This document shows, piece by piece, positions 49,938 to 58,206 of a DNA stretch of 64,000 bases. Source of the stretch: Actinomadura terrae (GTDB lineage Bacteria; Actinomycetota; Actinomycetes; Streptosporangiales; Streptosporangiaceae); the NCBI RefSeq assembly GCF_022751215.1, contig NZ_JAICDG010000002.1, forward strand, positions 1,550,001 through 1,614,000, written 5' to 3'. Each line of letters begins with the position of its first letter. Position 1 is the first letter of the stretch. The translations under genes and the position numbers were made by a program. Under the pieces are notes generated by a model. It was given only the letters and a program-made list of their open reading frames with translations. It did no database searches and was not told the DNA's origin.

Positions 49938-51332
49938 TCATGTTACATGAGCATCCCTGGGACTTGTGGTATCGGCGGGATGAATGTTGACGTTGCAACT
50001 GAACGTGTTGCGTGCGTCGTGAGCCGCCTTGAGGGACGCGAGTCGCTCGAAGGTGTCGGGCTCGTAGCATTCCCGCGCCAGCTCGCCCGCGCCCTGGTCG
50101 CCCTGGACGAACCCCGGCGCGCGGCCGACCGTCCACGGCTTCACCGCGCCCATCACGCGGTCGGCCGTCTCGTGCGCCGCGTCGCGCGCGGGCCCCTGCG
50201 GAAGCGTGACCAGGCGCAACACGTGTGAGGCGTCCCGATGCCCCACCGCGTTCGCCACCTCGGGCAGACCGGTGAGAGCCCCGCCCAGATGGTTGACCTG
50301 CACGACCCCGAAGACCCCGGCGCCCGGGCCGACGAGATCGAGAAGGGCGTCCGGGGCCGACGCGTCGAACTCGCTCAGCATCGCGTTGGAGCAGAGGAAG
50401 TTGCGCGGCTGTTTCGGCTCGTTGTGAATGGTCCCCGAGGCCGTGAACGGCATTTCCCCGAGGGTGTCCACGATGCGCGGACCGAGCGCGCGCAGCGGCT
50501 TGACCAGCCGTTCTCCGTTCTGCACGGTGCCGACGTAGGCGATCCGCACATGCGCGAGATGCCGTCCCCGCAGCGGCGCCGGCACGGCCGGGACGTCCGG
50601 CATCGGAATGAGCCCGATGCTGGACCCCATCGTGTCCGGCACAGTTTCGGTCCATTCCCGGTACGTCTTGAACACCGTCGGTAGCAGATCGGTGTCGAAG
50701 TACAGGCCGCCGCCGTAGATCAGGTCGACCGGGAACAGGTCGAACTCGATCCCGGTGACCACTCCGAAGTTCCCGCCGCCGCCCCGCAGCGCCCAGAACA
50801 GCTCGTCGCCGGGCGTCACCGTTCTCGGCTCGCCGTCGGCGGTGACCACGTCGATCCGCCGGACGTGGTCGGCCGCGTACCCGAACGTCCGGCCGAGCAG
50901 GCCGAGCCCGCCGCTGAGGATGTAGCCGACCACGCCGACGTCGGGGGAGGAGCCGCTGAGCGGCGCCAGCCCGTGCTCGCCCGCGGCGTCGATGACCTTC
51001 TCCCAGCGCGTTCCCGCCTCCGCCCACGCGGTGCGCGCCGCCGGGTCCACCCGGACGCCCGACATCCGCGAGGTGTCGATCAGCACGCCGCCCTCGGTCG
51101 GGACGTTCAGCCCGTGCCCGGTCGCCTGGACCGCGACGGCCAGGCCGTGCTCCACCGCGTGCCGGACGGCGCGCGCGACGTCGGCGACCCCCTCGGCCCG
51201 CACGATCACCGAAGGGCGGTGCAGGTAGCTGCGCTGGACGCCGCTGCGGGCCTCGTCGTAGCCGGTGTCGCCGGGCCCCAGCGCGACGCCGTCCAGCCCG
51301 TTCATCAGTTTCATCAGCCCCCGCAGCGTCAT
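49938..51332 (-). CDS. FAD-linked oxidoreductase, BBE family
   Basis: 464 residues: PCMH FAD-binding domain (V-R-A-E-G-V-A-D-V...A-T-G-H73-G-L-N-V-P), substrate domain, and the BBE C-terminal motif (C-N-V-N-I-H near the end). His73 is in place for 8-alpha-histidyl flavin, but the position that carries the second, cysteinyl link in bicovalent members has no Cys (D-V-G-V-V-G). It probably oxidises an alcohol or forms a C-C/C-O bond on the aromatic polyketide. The start overlaps the preceding SnoaL-like stop (TGATG). Confidence 0.9.
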   Translation of the reverse strand: MTLRGLMKLMNGLDGVALGPGDTGYDEARSGVQRSYLHRPSVIVRAEGVADVARAVRHAVEHGLAVAVQATGHGLNVPTEGGVLIDTSRMSGVRVDPAARTAWAEAGTRWEKVIDAAGEHGLAPLSGSSPDVGVVGYILSGGLGLLGRTFGYAADHVRRIDVVTADGEPRTVTPGDELFWALRGGGGNFGVVTGIEFDLFPVDLIYGGGLYFDTDLLPTVFKTYREWTETVPDTMGSSIGLIPMPDVPAVPAPLRGRHLAHVRIAYVGTVQNGERLVKPLRALGPRIVDTLGEMPFTASGTIHNEPKQPRNFLCSNAMLSEFDASAPDALLDLVGPGAGVFGVVQVNHLGGALTGLPEVANAVGHRDASHVLRLVTLPQGPARDAAHETADRVMGAVKPWTVGRAPGFVQGDQGAGELARECYEPDTFERLASLKAAHDARNTFSCNVNIHPADTTSPRDAHVT

Positions 51333-51799
51333 CAGGCGCTCCCGGCCTTCGATTTCGCGAGGAGGTCGTCGCGGGTGACGGTGCGGTACCGGACGAGCAG
51401 TTTCTCGCCGGAGCCGACGAGTTCGTCGCGCATCACCGTGCTCGTGGTGAGGTTCGTGACGCCGTCGATGGTGTCGAACACCGGGACGTAACAGGTCGTC
51501 CACAGCGTTCCGTCGGGAGCGGTCTCGACGATGACGTTGAACACGAAATGGCGCCGGATGGCGCCCTGCTCGTCGAGCCGGGCGACGGCCTGGCTGCCGA
51601 GCGTGCGGAGTCCGTCCCGGCCCTCGACCGGGTCGGGCAGGCCGTTGGAGACGAAAACGCCGTCGTCGGTGAAGGTGTCCACCCACGCGGCGATGTCGCC
51701 GTCGTCCAAGGCCTGCATCTGCATCGCGTAGAACTGGTCGATCCGAGAATAGATCTCGGGCGAAACGGTTCCGTTGGCGGATTTGACTCTCTGGCTCAT
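51332..51799 (-). CDS. SnoaL-like/dioxygenase beta-like NTF2-fold protein 1
   Basis: 155 residues. F-Y-A-M-Q-M-Q-A-L-D-D-G-D-I-A-A-W-V-D-T-F-T-D-D-G is the N-terminal helix-strand pattern of the SnoaL_4 fold, followed by R-R-H-F-V-F-N-V. No Rieske partner is present. In type II clusters such proteins act as cyclases or oxygenases. It ends on the oxidase start (TGATG), and lies 11 bases after a related gene, indicating a duplicated pair in one operon. Confidence 0.82.
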   Translation of the reverse strand: MSQRVKSANGTVSPEIYSRIDQFYAMQMQALDDGDIAAWVDTFTDDGVFVSNGLPDPVEGRDGLRTLGSQAVARLDEQGAIRRHFVFNVIVETAPDGTLWTTCYVPVFDTIDGVTNLTTSTVMRDELVGSGEKLLVRYRTVTRDDLLAKSKAGSA

Positions 51800-51810
51800 G
51801 GCTCCTTCTC

Positions 51811-52293
51811 TCAACCTAGGGGCACGTTCTGCGACGCGGCGTTGCGGCCGAGGTCGTCCCGCTCGATCTCGCGGGACATCACCCGCCAGGTGGTCCCGTG
51901 CCGGCGCAGGACGTCGGAGATCATCGCCGCCGACTGGAGGCAGGAGCCCCGCTCGGCGTCGATGACCAGGAACAGGCCGTAGAACCGCGACACGACGAGG
52001 TCGTCGTGGGTCGTGAAGGTGAAGGACTGCACGCAGTGGCGCCGCTGGATCCCCTTCTCGTGGAAGGACGCGTCCAGCTTCCAGACCTCGGGGACGAAAT
52101 CGCTCTTCCGCACGGGCGTGCTGCCGTCGCCGATCACTTTCGTGGTGATCGTCGCGTCGTCGTCGAAGACGTCCAGCCATACCTGGGTGTCGCCGCGGTC
52201 GCGGGCGTCCAGCTGGTCCAGGTAGAACCTCCTCAGTTCGTAGTAGGTGTCCAGGGAAACGCCGTTTCCCTGGTGGGAGCCGGCCTCTGTCAT
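51811..52293 (-). CDS. SnoaL-like/dioxygenase beta-like NTF2-fold protein 2
   Basis: 160 residues with the same order as its neighbour: L-D-A-R-D-R-G-D-T-Q-V-W-L-D-V-F-D-D-D-A-T, then R-R-H-C-V-Q-S-F-T-F and a C-terminal W-R-V-M-S-R-E-I. A GAGGAGG site lies 8 bases before the ATG. The two proteins are clearly related but divergent, as in heteromeric or successive-step pairs. Function is inferred from the cluster context. Confidence 0.82.
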   Translation of the reverse strand: MTEAGSHQGNGVSLDTYYELRRFYLDQLDARDRGDTQVWLDVFDDDATITTKVIGDGSTPVRKSDFVPEVWKLDASFHEKGIQRRHCVQSFTFTTHDDLVVSRFYGLFLVIDAERGSCLQSAAMISDVLRRHGTTWRVMSREIERDDLGRNAASQNVPLG

Positions 52294-52339
52294 TGTTCGG
52301 TCCTCCTCGAATCTCCCGTTCCAAAATCGGCGCGCTCGT

Positions 52340-53266
52340 TCAGGCCAGGCATGCCGGCAGGCCCCCGTGGTACTCGATCACCTCGTTGAAGACCGCCACC
52401 GGGTCGACCTCGACGCCGAGCGGCAGATCCGGCCGCGCGACCTCGAGAAAGGCGCGGTGCAGGTTCGCGGCGAGCCGCTCGGAGTCCAGCCAGTCGCTGA
52501 ATTCGCCGGGCCCGTAGTCGCGGGCGGCCTGGAGCGGGGTGATCCCCGCGGCGACGCCCTGCTCCGCGATGGCGAGGATCCGCCGCAGATAGCGCTCGGT
52601 CTGGTCGAACACCTCGGGGCCGCCGATCCGGCCGTGCCCGCCGACCACCGTCTCGGCCCCGAAGCCGCGGAGCCGGTCGAGCGTGAGGAGGGAGCCGCGG
52701 ATCGAGCCCATCATGCAGAACGGGGTGCAGCCGGGCAGCGCCACGTCGCCGACGAACAGCACCCGCGCGTCCGGCACCCAGACGACCGTGTCGTTGGTGC
52801 TGTGCGCCGGGCCGAGGTGGTGCAGCTCGACCGTCCGGGCCCCGACCTGCAACGACATGCTCCGCGCGAACGTGATCGTCGGCGTCGCGAGGGACAGCTC
52901 GCCCCACTCGACGTCCGGCCAGATCTTCGTCAGGCCCATGCCGATCTTCTCGACCTCCGGCCCGAGCGCCTCGTGCGCGATGATCGTGGCGGACGGCGCG
53001 AAGACGCAGTTCCCGAAGACGTGGTCGCCATGGCTGTGGGTGTTCACCACCGACCGCACGGGCCCGCGCCCGAGCCCCTCGGCCTGCTCCCGCAGCGCCT
53101 CGGCGCGCGCCCGGGTCGCGGCCGTGTCGATCAGGAGCAGCCCGTCCGGCCCGGCGATCACCCCGGCGTTGTTGAGGCACCAGGTGCCCGGCGGCTGGAG
53201 GAAGGCGTGCACGCCGTCCGCCACCTCGTGGAGCCGGCCGAGCGGCGCCCGGACCGCCGTGTTCAT
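52340..53266 (-). CDS. MBL-fold hydrolase/cyclase of the PKS cluster
   Basis: 308 residues, metallo-beta-lactamase fold: T-H77... the H-S-H-G-D-H metal motif (His77-His82), later P-A-H-S-T-N-D and G-D-V-A-L-P, and a C-terminal G-G-H-G. Within aromatic PKS clusters this fold includes ActIV-type second-ring cyclases/thioesterases, so it may close the second ring or release the chain. Its start overlaps the aromatase/cyclase stop (ATGA). Confidence 0.85.
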   Translation of the reverse strand: MNTAVRAPLGRLHEVADGVHAFLQPPGTWCLNNAGVIAGPDGLLLIDTAATRARAEALREQAEGLGRGPVRSVVNTHSHGDHVFGNCVFAPSATIIAHEALGPEVEKIGMGLTKIWPDVEWGELSLATPTITFARSMSLQVGARTVELHHLGPAHSTNDTVVWVPDARVLFVGDVALPGCTPFCMMGSIRGSLLTLDRLRGFGAETVVGGHGRIGGPEVFDQTERYLRRILAIAEQGVAAGITPLQAARDYGPGEFSDWLDSERLAANLHRAFLEVARPDLPLGVEVDPVAVFNEVIEYHGGLPACLA

Positions 53267-54216
53267 CGCGCCGCCCCGATCGACGCGGAGTACAGCGACG
53301 CGTGCTCCATCGTGACCCGGCTGTTGGCCGACAGCGCGGCGCGCACGCGGCTCGCCGCCTCCCGCGCCGGGACGTCCGGCCCGTACACCTCGGCGACCCC
53401 GGCGGGGTCGAGCAGGAAGGTGTGCGTGGAGCGGACCGCGGCGCCCGATGTGTCGGAGTGGAACTCCCACCGGCCGCTGTGCCCGAGCAGCACCCTCGGT
53501 GGTTTGGTCTGCTTGTAGACGATCGAGCCGTCCGACAGCATCACCCGGATCGACCGGGTGGTGTGCACCGAGCCGTCGGGCGCGCGCGTCCCCATCGTCA
53601 TGTCCTGGACGCCGCCGGGCTGCTCCGCCAGCTCCAGGTCATTGACGTGGGGGAGCCGCTCCGGCCAGCGTCCCGCGTCCCAGACGAACTCCCGCGCGGC
53701 CTTCGCCGAGCCCGCGAGCTCGATCGTCTCGGTGAAGGTGAGCAGCCAGGGCTCGATGCCGCCGGGCAGCGTCGAGACGGTCCGCAGCGCCTCCAGCTCG
53801 GCGGCGCCGTTGTGGTCCAGCTCCCGGGCGATCCTGTCCCGGGCGTCGGCCTGGTCCGGCGGCGGGTTGAAGCGGTGTTCGAGGATCACCCGCGTCCGGT
53901 CGCCGTCCAGCGGCGCGCAGGTCCAGCCGCCGCCCATGAGGCCGAACAGCGGATTGTCGTGGTCCTGCCTGAACGTCACGCGCCGCGCGTCCGCGTCGAA
54001 CTCGCGGCGGGAGCGCCAGGTGTTCACATCGCCGCTCGAAACGGTCGCCCAGATCTCGAACCGGTCGCCCTTCGCCGAGCGTTCCAGCACCCGCGTATGG
54101 ACGGTGGGCCGGAAGATCACGGGCCACAAAGCGACATTCGTGATCAGCTCATACACCGTCGACGGCGGTGCCGCCACCTCGGTCTCATGGTGCGCGTTAA
54201 TCTCCGCAGCGGTCAT
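53263..54216 (-). CDS. Didomain aromatase/cyclase
   Basis: 317 residues made of two START/SRPBCC (polyketide cyclase) repeats: ~1-150 (H-E-T-E-V-A-A-P-P-S-T-V-Y-E-L-I-T-N-V) and ~155-310 (F-T-E-T-I-E-L-A-G-S-A-K-A-A-R-E-F-V-W-D). Didomain members dehydrate and aromatise the first ring of C9-reduced chains, consistent with the ActIII-like KR in this cluster. Downstream neighbours overlap. A 40-base gap separates it from the ACP gene. Confidence 0.92.
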   Translation of the reverse strand: MTAAEINAHHETEVAAPPSTVYELITNVALWPVIFRPTVHTRVLERSAKGDRFEIWATVSSGDVNTWRSRREFDADARRVTFRQDHDNPLFGLMGGGWTCAPLDGDRTRVILEHRFNPPPDQADARDRIARELDHNGAAELEALRTVSTLPGGIEPWLLTFTETIELAGSAKAAREFVWDAGRWPERLPHVNDLELAEQPGGVQDMTMGTRAPDGSVHTTRSIRVMLSDGSIVYKQTKPPRVLLGHSGRWEFHSDTSGAAVRSTHTFLLDPAGVAEVYGPDVPAREAASRVRAALSANSRVTMEHASLYSASIGAAR

Positions 54217-54256
54217 TTCGCACTCGCCCTCTTGTGGTCGCGGTCGAATGGTTCCG

Positions 54257-54517
54257 TCAGGTGGTCGCCTCGATCGAGGAGTTCACCCGGCCGAGGATGA
54301 GACGGAAGGTCCGTAGGTCGGTCACCTCCTCGTCGGGGATGTCCACCGAGAACCTCTGCTGAATGCGCGCGGCCACTTCCATGAGCGCGAGCGAGTCGTA
54401 GCCGAGGTCGTAGAGGTCGGCGTCGATCATTTCCTGGTCCAGCTCCACCCCCTCGACCGCTCCGGCGGCATCGATGAGAATCGAGCGCAGATCGTCGTAG
54501 TTCATCTGGTCAGCCAT
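54257..54517 (-). CDS. Type II PKS acyl carrier protein
   Basis: 86 residues. The phosphopantetheine attachment Ser42 lies in L-G-Y-D-S-L-A-L-M-E, with acidic helix II as expected. It carries the growing poly-beta-ketone between KS/CLF and the tailoring enzymes. In most clusters it follows the CLF directly; here two O-methyltransferase genes stand between (see CLF). No PPTase or malonyl transferase gene is in the window. Confidence 0.95.
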   Translation of the reverse strand: MADQMNYDDLRSILIDAAGAVEGVELDQEMIDADLYDLGYDSLALMEVAARIQQRFSVDIPDEEVTDLRTFRLILGRVNSSIEATT

Positions 54518-54586
54518 GATCTCCCCGTGCTTCCCTTCGCTTCGGCCCTGGTCGAGCGGGCACTCGGGCGCGGCTCAGGCGGTGGC

Positions 54587-55627
54587 CTAAGCCGCGACCG
54601 CGACGACGACGCTAGACGGCGACGCCAGCCCGACGGTCTCGGCGAGCCGCAGCCCGGCCTTCTCGAAGACCTCGACGAACTCGAATTCGGTACGGTCCCG
54701 GCCCTCGCTCAGCGCCATCATCGTGATATCCATGAACTTCCCGGGGTGCGGAGCGTCGCCCTCGGGAATGAGCGGGTCGATGATCAGCACCCGCGCGCCC
54801 GGAGCCATCGCCTTCCGGACGTTCGTCAGAATGGTGATCGCGTCGCTGTCGCTCAACTGGTGCAGGACGTGGGAGATGGTGTAGACGTCGCCGCCCGCCG
54901 GCACCTCCCGCAGATAGCTGCCGCCGACCAGCTCGGCCCGGTCGAACACGCCCGCCTCGGTCAGCACCTGCTCCGCCCCCGGGACGACATGCGGCTGGTC
55001 GAAGACCACGCCCCGCATTTCCGGGTACTTGCTCAAAATGGCGGCCATCAGGTGCCCGTGCGCCCCGCCGACGTCGACCAGCTTGCGCACACCGGTGAGG
55101 TCATAGGCCTCGATGGCGGCCTGCTGCGTGTCCCCGGCCGCGTTTCCCATCGCGCCGCTGAAGAGCTTGTTCATCTCCGGGTGCTGGGCGAGGTAGGCGA
55201 ACATCTCCTCGCCGTTCACATAGTCGAAGGCGGGCCGGCCGGTGCGAATGCAGTAACCGATCTCGGCGTAGGAGTTCCGCATGAACTCCTTGCCCTGGAG
55301 CCGGAAGACGTCGCGCATCGAGCCGGGCGAGTCCGCCCGCAGGATGTCCGCCAGCGGGGTCAGCGCGAAGGTGCGGCGGGACACCTCCGTGAAGACGCCC
55401 TTGCTGGCCATGGCCCTGAGCACCCGGTACAGGGAGTCCGCGTGGCTCCCGGTGCGCTCGGCCAGCTCGTCCGCCGACAGCGGGCCGTCCGCGAGGTGGT
55501 CGGCGACGCCGATCTCCGCGACGGCCGACAGCATGAATCCCATCCGCAGACCGCTGTGGAAGTCCCACATCGCGCGGCGCAGCGCCTCGGTGTCTTCGCT
55601 CGTGGTGCTCACAGTTTTCTCGGGCAT
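54587..55627 (-). CDS. O-methyltransferase homologue A (between CLF and ACP)
   Basis: 346 residues of the plant-COMT-like family: N-terminal dimerisation helices, SAM loop L-V-D-V-G-G-A-H-G-H-L, V-V-F-D-Q-P-H-V-V, catalytic-region S-H-V-L-H-Q-L-S-D-S-D, then I-D-P-L-I-P-E-G. All binding motifs look intact, so an active O-methyltransferase acting on a phenolic hydroxyl of the polyketide is expected. GGAAGGA-type ribosome site. It stands 72 bases downstream of the second homologue. Confidence 0.9.
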   Translation of the reverse strand: MPEKTVSTTSEDTEALRRAMWDFHSGLRMGFMLSAVAEIGVADHLADGPLSADELAERTGSHADSLYRVLRAMASKGVFTEVSRRTFALTPLADILRADSPGSMRDVFRLQGKEFMRNSYAEIGYCIRTGRPAFDYVNGEEMFAYLAQHPEMNKLFSGAMGNAAGDTQQAAIEAYDLTGVRKLVDVGGAHGHLMAAILSKYPEMRGVVFDQPHVVPGAEQVLTEAGVFDRAELVGGSYLREVPAGGDVYTISHVLHQLSDSDAITILTNVRKAMAPGARVLIIDPLIPEGDAPHPGKFMDITMMALSEGRDRTEFEFVEVFEKAGLRLAETVGLASPSSVVVAVAA

Positions 55628-55654
55628 CTCCGGTCCTTCCTCGAATCGGGTGGG

Positions 55655-55708
55655 CGCCGTGGATCAGTCGGTCGCCGTGAATCAGGCGATCGCCGTGAAT
55701 CAGGCGGG
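55655..55708. repeat. Three 18-bp tandem units at an O-methyltransferase 3' end
   Basis: CGCCGTGGATCAGTCGGT, CGCCGTGAATCAGGCGAT and CGCCGTGAATCAGGCGGG are adjacent. The last overlaps the stop codon of homologue B (55700-55702). Confidence 0.75.
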
Positions 55709-56782
55709 CAGTGCGATGACCACGCTCGACGGGAGCGCCCGGCCGGAGATGCTGTCCAGCCGCAGGCCCGCCTCCTTGAAGAGCTCGACGAATTCCGCCT
55801 CGGTGCGGTCCTTGATGGGCCCCATCAGGAGCATGGTGGCGTCCAGGACCTTCGCCAGATGCGGCGAATCACCCTCGGGCAGGACGGGGTCGATGACGAC
55901 GACCTTGCTGGTCGGCGCCATCGCCTGGCGGATGTTCTTCAGAAGGGCGAGCCCTTCGTCGTCGCTGATCCGGTGCAGCACCTGCGGAAGCAGATAGGCG
56001 TCGGCCTCCGGCGGCACCGACTCCAGGTAGTTGGCGGCGATGATCTCGGCCCGGTCGGCGACGCCCGCGCCCCCCAGGATCTTCTCCGCGACCGGCGCCA
56101 TGAAAGGCAGGTCGACATAGACGCCGTGCAGTTCCGGGTACCGGCGCAGAAGGCCCGCGAGCAGGCTCCCGTTCATCTCGCCGATGTCGACGAGCGTCCG
56201 CACCCCGGACAGGTCGTAGGTCTCCAGGGCGGCGTTCTGGATACGCCGGGCGGCGCCACCGGTGAAGGAGTCGAAAAGCGGCTTCTTCTCGGGGTCGCGC
56301 GCGAAGTACTGGAACATCGGCGCGCCGTTCACGTGGTCGAACGCCGGCTCCCCGGTGCGCAGCGTGTGCCGGACCGCGGTGAAGGTGTCGCGCATCTCCT
56401 TCTGCGCGTGCATCCGGAACGCGTCCCGCAGCGAGTTCGGCTGGTCGGACCGGAGGAGCCGGCCGAGCTGGGTCTGGCCGAAGGTGCGGTGCGCGACCTC
56501 GGTGAAGACGCCCGTGGTCGCCACTCCCCGCAGGATCCGGTAGAGGGCGTCGGGGTTGCTGTCGGTGCGCTTCGCCAACTCCTCCACCGAGAGCGGGCCG
56601 TCCTCCAGTTCGTCGGCGATGCCGAGTTCCGCGATCGCCTGGAGCATGCACGCGAGCGGCATTCCGCTGATCAACCACAGCATTTGGCTGAACAGTGAGT
56701 CGCTGTGCAGTTCCGCCGCGTTGCTCATCGTCGGCGCCGTTCCGGCACCGTTCGCGGCGGCACGCGTGGCCTGTTCGGTCAT
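55700..56782 (-). CDS. O-methyltransferase homologue B with degenerate SAM loop
   Basis: 360 residues, same fold and motifs as homologue A (D-L-P-F-M-A-P, P-Q-V-L-H-R-I-S-D-D-E, I-D-P-V-L-P-E-G), but the glycine loop is V-D-I-G-E-M-N-G instead of V-D-V-G-G-x-H-G. Loss of the second Gly may weaken SAM binding. RdmB shows that such homologues can become hydroxylases, so its role is open: methylation, hydroxylation or a structural partner. Its end lies inside an 18-bp repeat. Confidence 0.85.
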   Translation of the reverse strand: MTEQATRAAANGAGTAPTMSNAAELHSDSLFSQMLWLISGMPLACMLQAIAELGIADELEDGPLSVEELAKRTDSNPDALYRILRGVATTGVFTEVAHRTFGQTQLGRLLRSDQPNSLRDAFRMHAQKEMRDTFTAVRHTLRTGEPAFDHVNGAPMFQYFARDPEKKPLFDSFTGGAARRIQNAALETYDLSGVRTLVDIGEMNGSLLAGLLRRYPELHGVYVDLPFMAPVAEKILGGAGVADRAEIIAANYLESVPPEADAYLLPQVLHRISDDEGLALLKNIRQAMAPTSKVVVIDPVLPEGDSPHLAKVLDATMLLMGPIKDRTEAEFVELFKEAGLRLDSISGRALPSSVVIALPA

Positions 56783-56849
56783 GATGGTTCTCCGCTTCTG
56801 TGGTCTTGGTGTTGCCGGTCCCGATCCGCCGGTTCGCCGCTCCGCCGTG

Positions 56850-56910
56850 GAGGCGATCGGGCGATCCGCCGGTCGGGCGATCCGTCGATCAGGCGATCTG
56901 TCGATCAGGC
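56850..56910. repeat. Degenerate 15-16-bp repeats at the CLF 3' end
   Basis: Four units built on GATCRGGCGATCYGTC and variants run across the CLF stop (56905-56907). They share GATCAGGCG with the repeats at 55.7 kb. Confidence 0.65.
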
Positions 56911-58206
56911 GGTGATGACTACCGCGGAGTTGAAACCGCCCCGGCCGCGCGCCAGCACGACGGCGACCTCGACCCTCGTCCGCCGCGGTTCGACGACCAG
57001 GTCGAGGGCGTACTCGTCCGGGACCGTCCTGGTGTGCGGGGTCGGCGGGATCACACCGTCCCGGATGCTCAGCAGCGCGGTCACCACGTCCAGCGGCCCC
57101 CCGCCCGCGAGGAGACGTCCCACCCCCGCCTTGGGCGCGGTGACCGGAACCCCCCTCGGCCCGAACACCCCGGCGATGTCCCGGGCCTCGCTCCGGTCGC
57201 GCTCCGGGACGCCGGCGGCGTCGGCGAAGACCACGTCCACCCGGCCGGGCTCGATCCCGGCGTCCTCCAGCGCGAGCCGCAGGGCCCGCCCCAGGTTGGA
57301 CGGCCGGCCGCTGCCGGGCGGCGGATCGAACGTCGAGGCGTACCCCGCCACCCGCCCGTACCGCTTGGCGGACGGGCCGACCGCGTCACCGTGTTCGAGC
57401 ACCAGCATCGCGCCGCCCTCGCCCGGGATGTAGCCGTGCGCGTCGGCGTCGAAGGGAAGGTAGGCGTTCGAGGCGTCCTCGGCGGTGCTGACCTCGCCGC
57501 CGGAGATGTGCGAGAGCCACCCCCACGGGTCGAACGCCGAGTCCATCCCCCCGGTCACCATGAGCTTGGCGCCCCGGCGCAGGTTGCGGCGGGCCTGGCC
57601 GATCGCGTCCAGCCCCCCGGCCTGGTCGGCCACCAGCACGCCGCTGGCGGCGCGCAGCCCGTTGCGGATGGAGATCTGGCCGGTATTGGCCGCGTAGAAC
57701 CAGGCGAAGGACTCGTACACGCTGACCTTCTCCGGCCCCTCCGTCCACAGCTTCTTGAACTCGTGGTGGGTGAACTCCCAGCCGGCCGAGGCGTTGGACG
57801 TGACGACGCCCATCTCGAAGTCGTCGTAGTCGCGTCCGGCGAACCCCGCGTCGGCCAGCGCCTGGTCGCTGGCGACCAGCGCGAGCCGCGTCACCCGGTC
57901 GGTCTGCGGGATGAGGCGGCTCGGCAGGTGCTCCTTCGCGTCGAAGTCGACGACCTGGCCCGCCAGCCGGGCACTGTAGCGCGAGGCGTCGTACCGCTGG
58001 ATCGGCCGGATCCAGGACCGGCCCTCGAGGACGCCCTTCCAGTGCTCCTCGATGCCGGTGCCGTCCCCGACCATCGTGCCGATCCCGGTCACGACGGCGG
58101 AAACGGCGCCGGTCACCTCACTGGTCGCTTCGCCGGACGCGGCGCCGGTCGCCTTGCCGGTCGCGGCGCCGGTCGCCGTGTTGGGCGCGTTGGCGGGGGC
58201 GCTCAT
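56905..58206 (-). CDS. Type II PKS chain length factor (KS-beta)
   Basis: 433 residues. Ketosynthase fold in which the active-site Cys is Gln195 (V-A-D-Q-A-G-G), the classic CLF substitution that decarboxylates the malonyl unit or primes the complex. It pairs with KS-alpha to set chain length. The N-terminus has six 4-residue repeats (A-T-G-A/K, A-S-G-E, V-T-G-A; residues 11-34) not found in normal CLFs. ATGA overlap with KS-alpha. Contrary to usual order it is followed by two methyltransferase genes before the ACP. Confidence 0.94.
   Translation of the reverse strand: MSAPANAPNTATGAATGKATGAASGEATSEVTGAVSAVVTGIGTMVGDGTGIEEHWKGVLEGRSWIRPIQRYDASRYSARLAGQVVDFDAKEHLPSRLIPQTDRVTRLALVASDQALADAGFAGRDYDDFEMGVVTSNASAGWEFTHHEFKKLWTEGPEKVSVYESFAWFYAANTGQISIRNGLRAASGVLVADQAGGLDAIGQARRNLRRGAKLMVTGGMDSAFDPWGWLSHISGGEVSTAEDASNAYLPFDADAHGYIPGEGGAMLVLEHGDAVGPSAKRYGRVAGYASTFDPPPGSGRPSNLGRALRLALEDAGIEPGRVDVVFADAAGVPERDRSEARDIAGVFGPRGVPVTAPKAGVGRLLAGGGPLDVVTALLSIRDGVIPPTPHTRTVPDEYALDLVVEPRRTRVEVAVVLARGRGGFNSAVVITA
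58105..58176. repeat. Six 12-bp repeats in the CLF N-terminus
   Basis: Units of GCGACCGGCGCC type encode A-T-G-A-like tetrapeptides in frame. They extend the CLF by about 24 residues. Confidence 0.75.

Noticed and set aside
54527..56698. 723-residue plus-strand frame
   Set aside because: Antisense of two O-methyltransferases; Val/Arg/Asp-rich and no start context.
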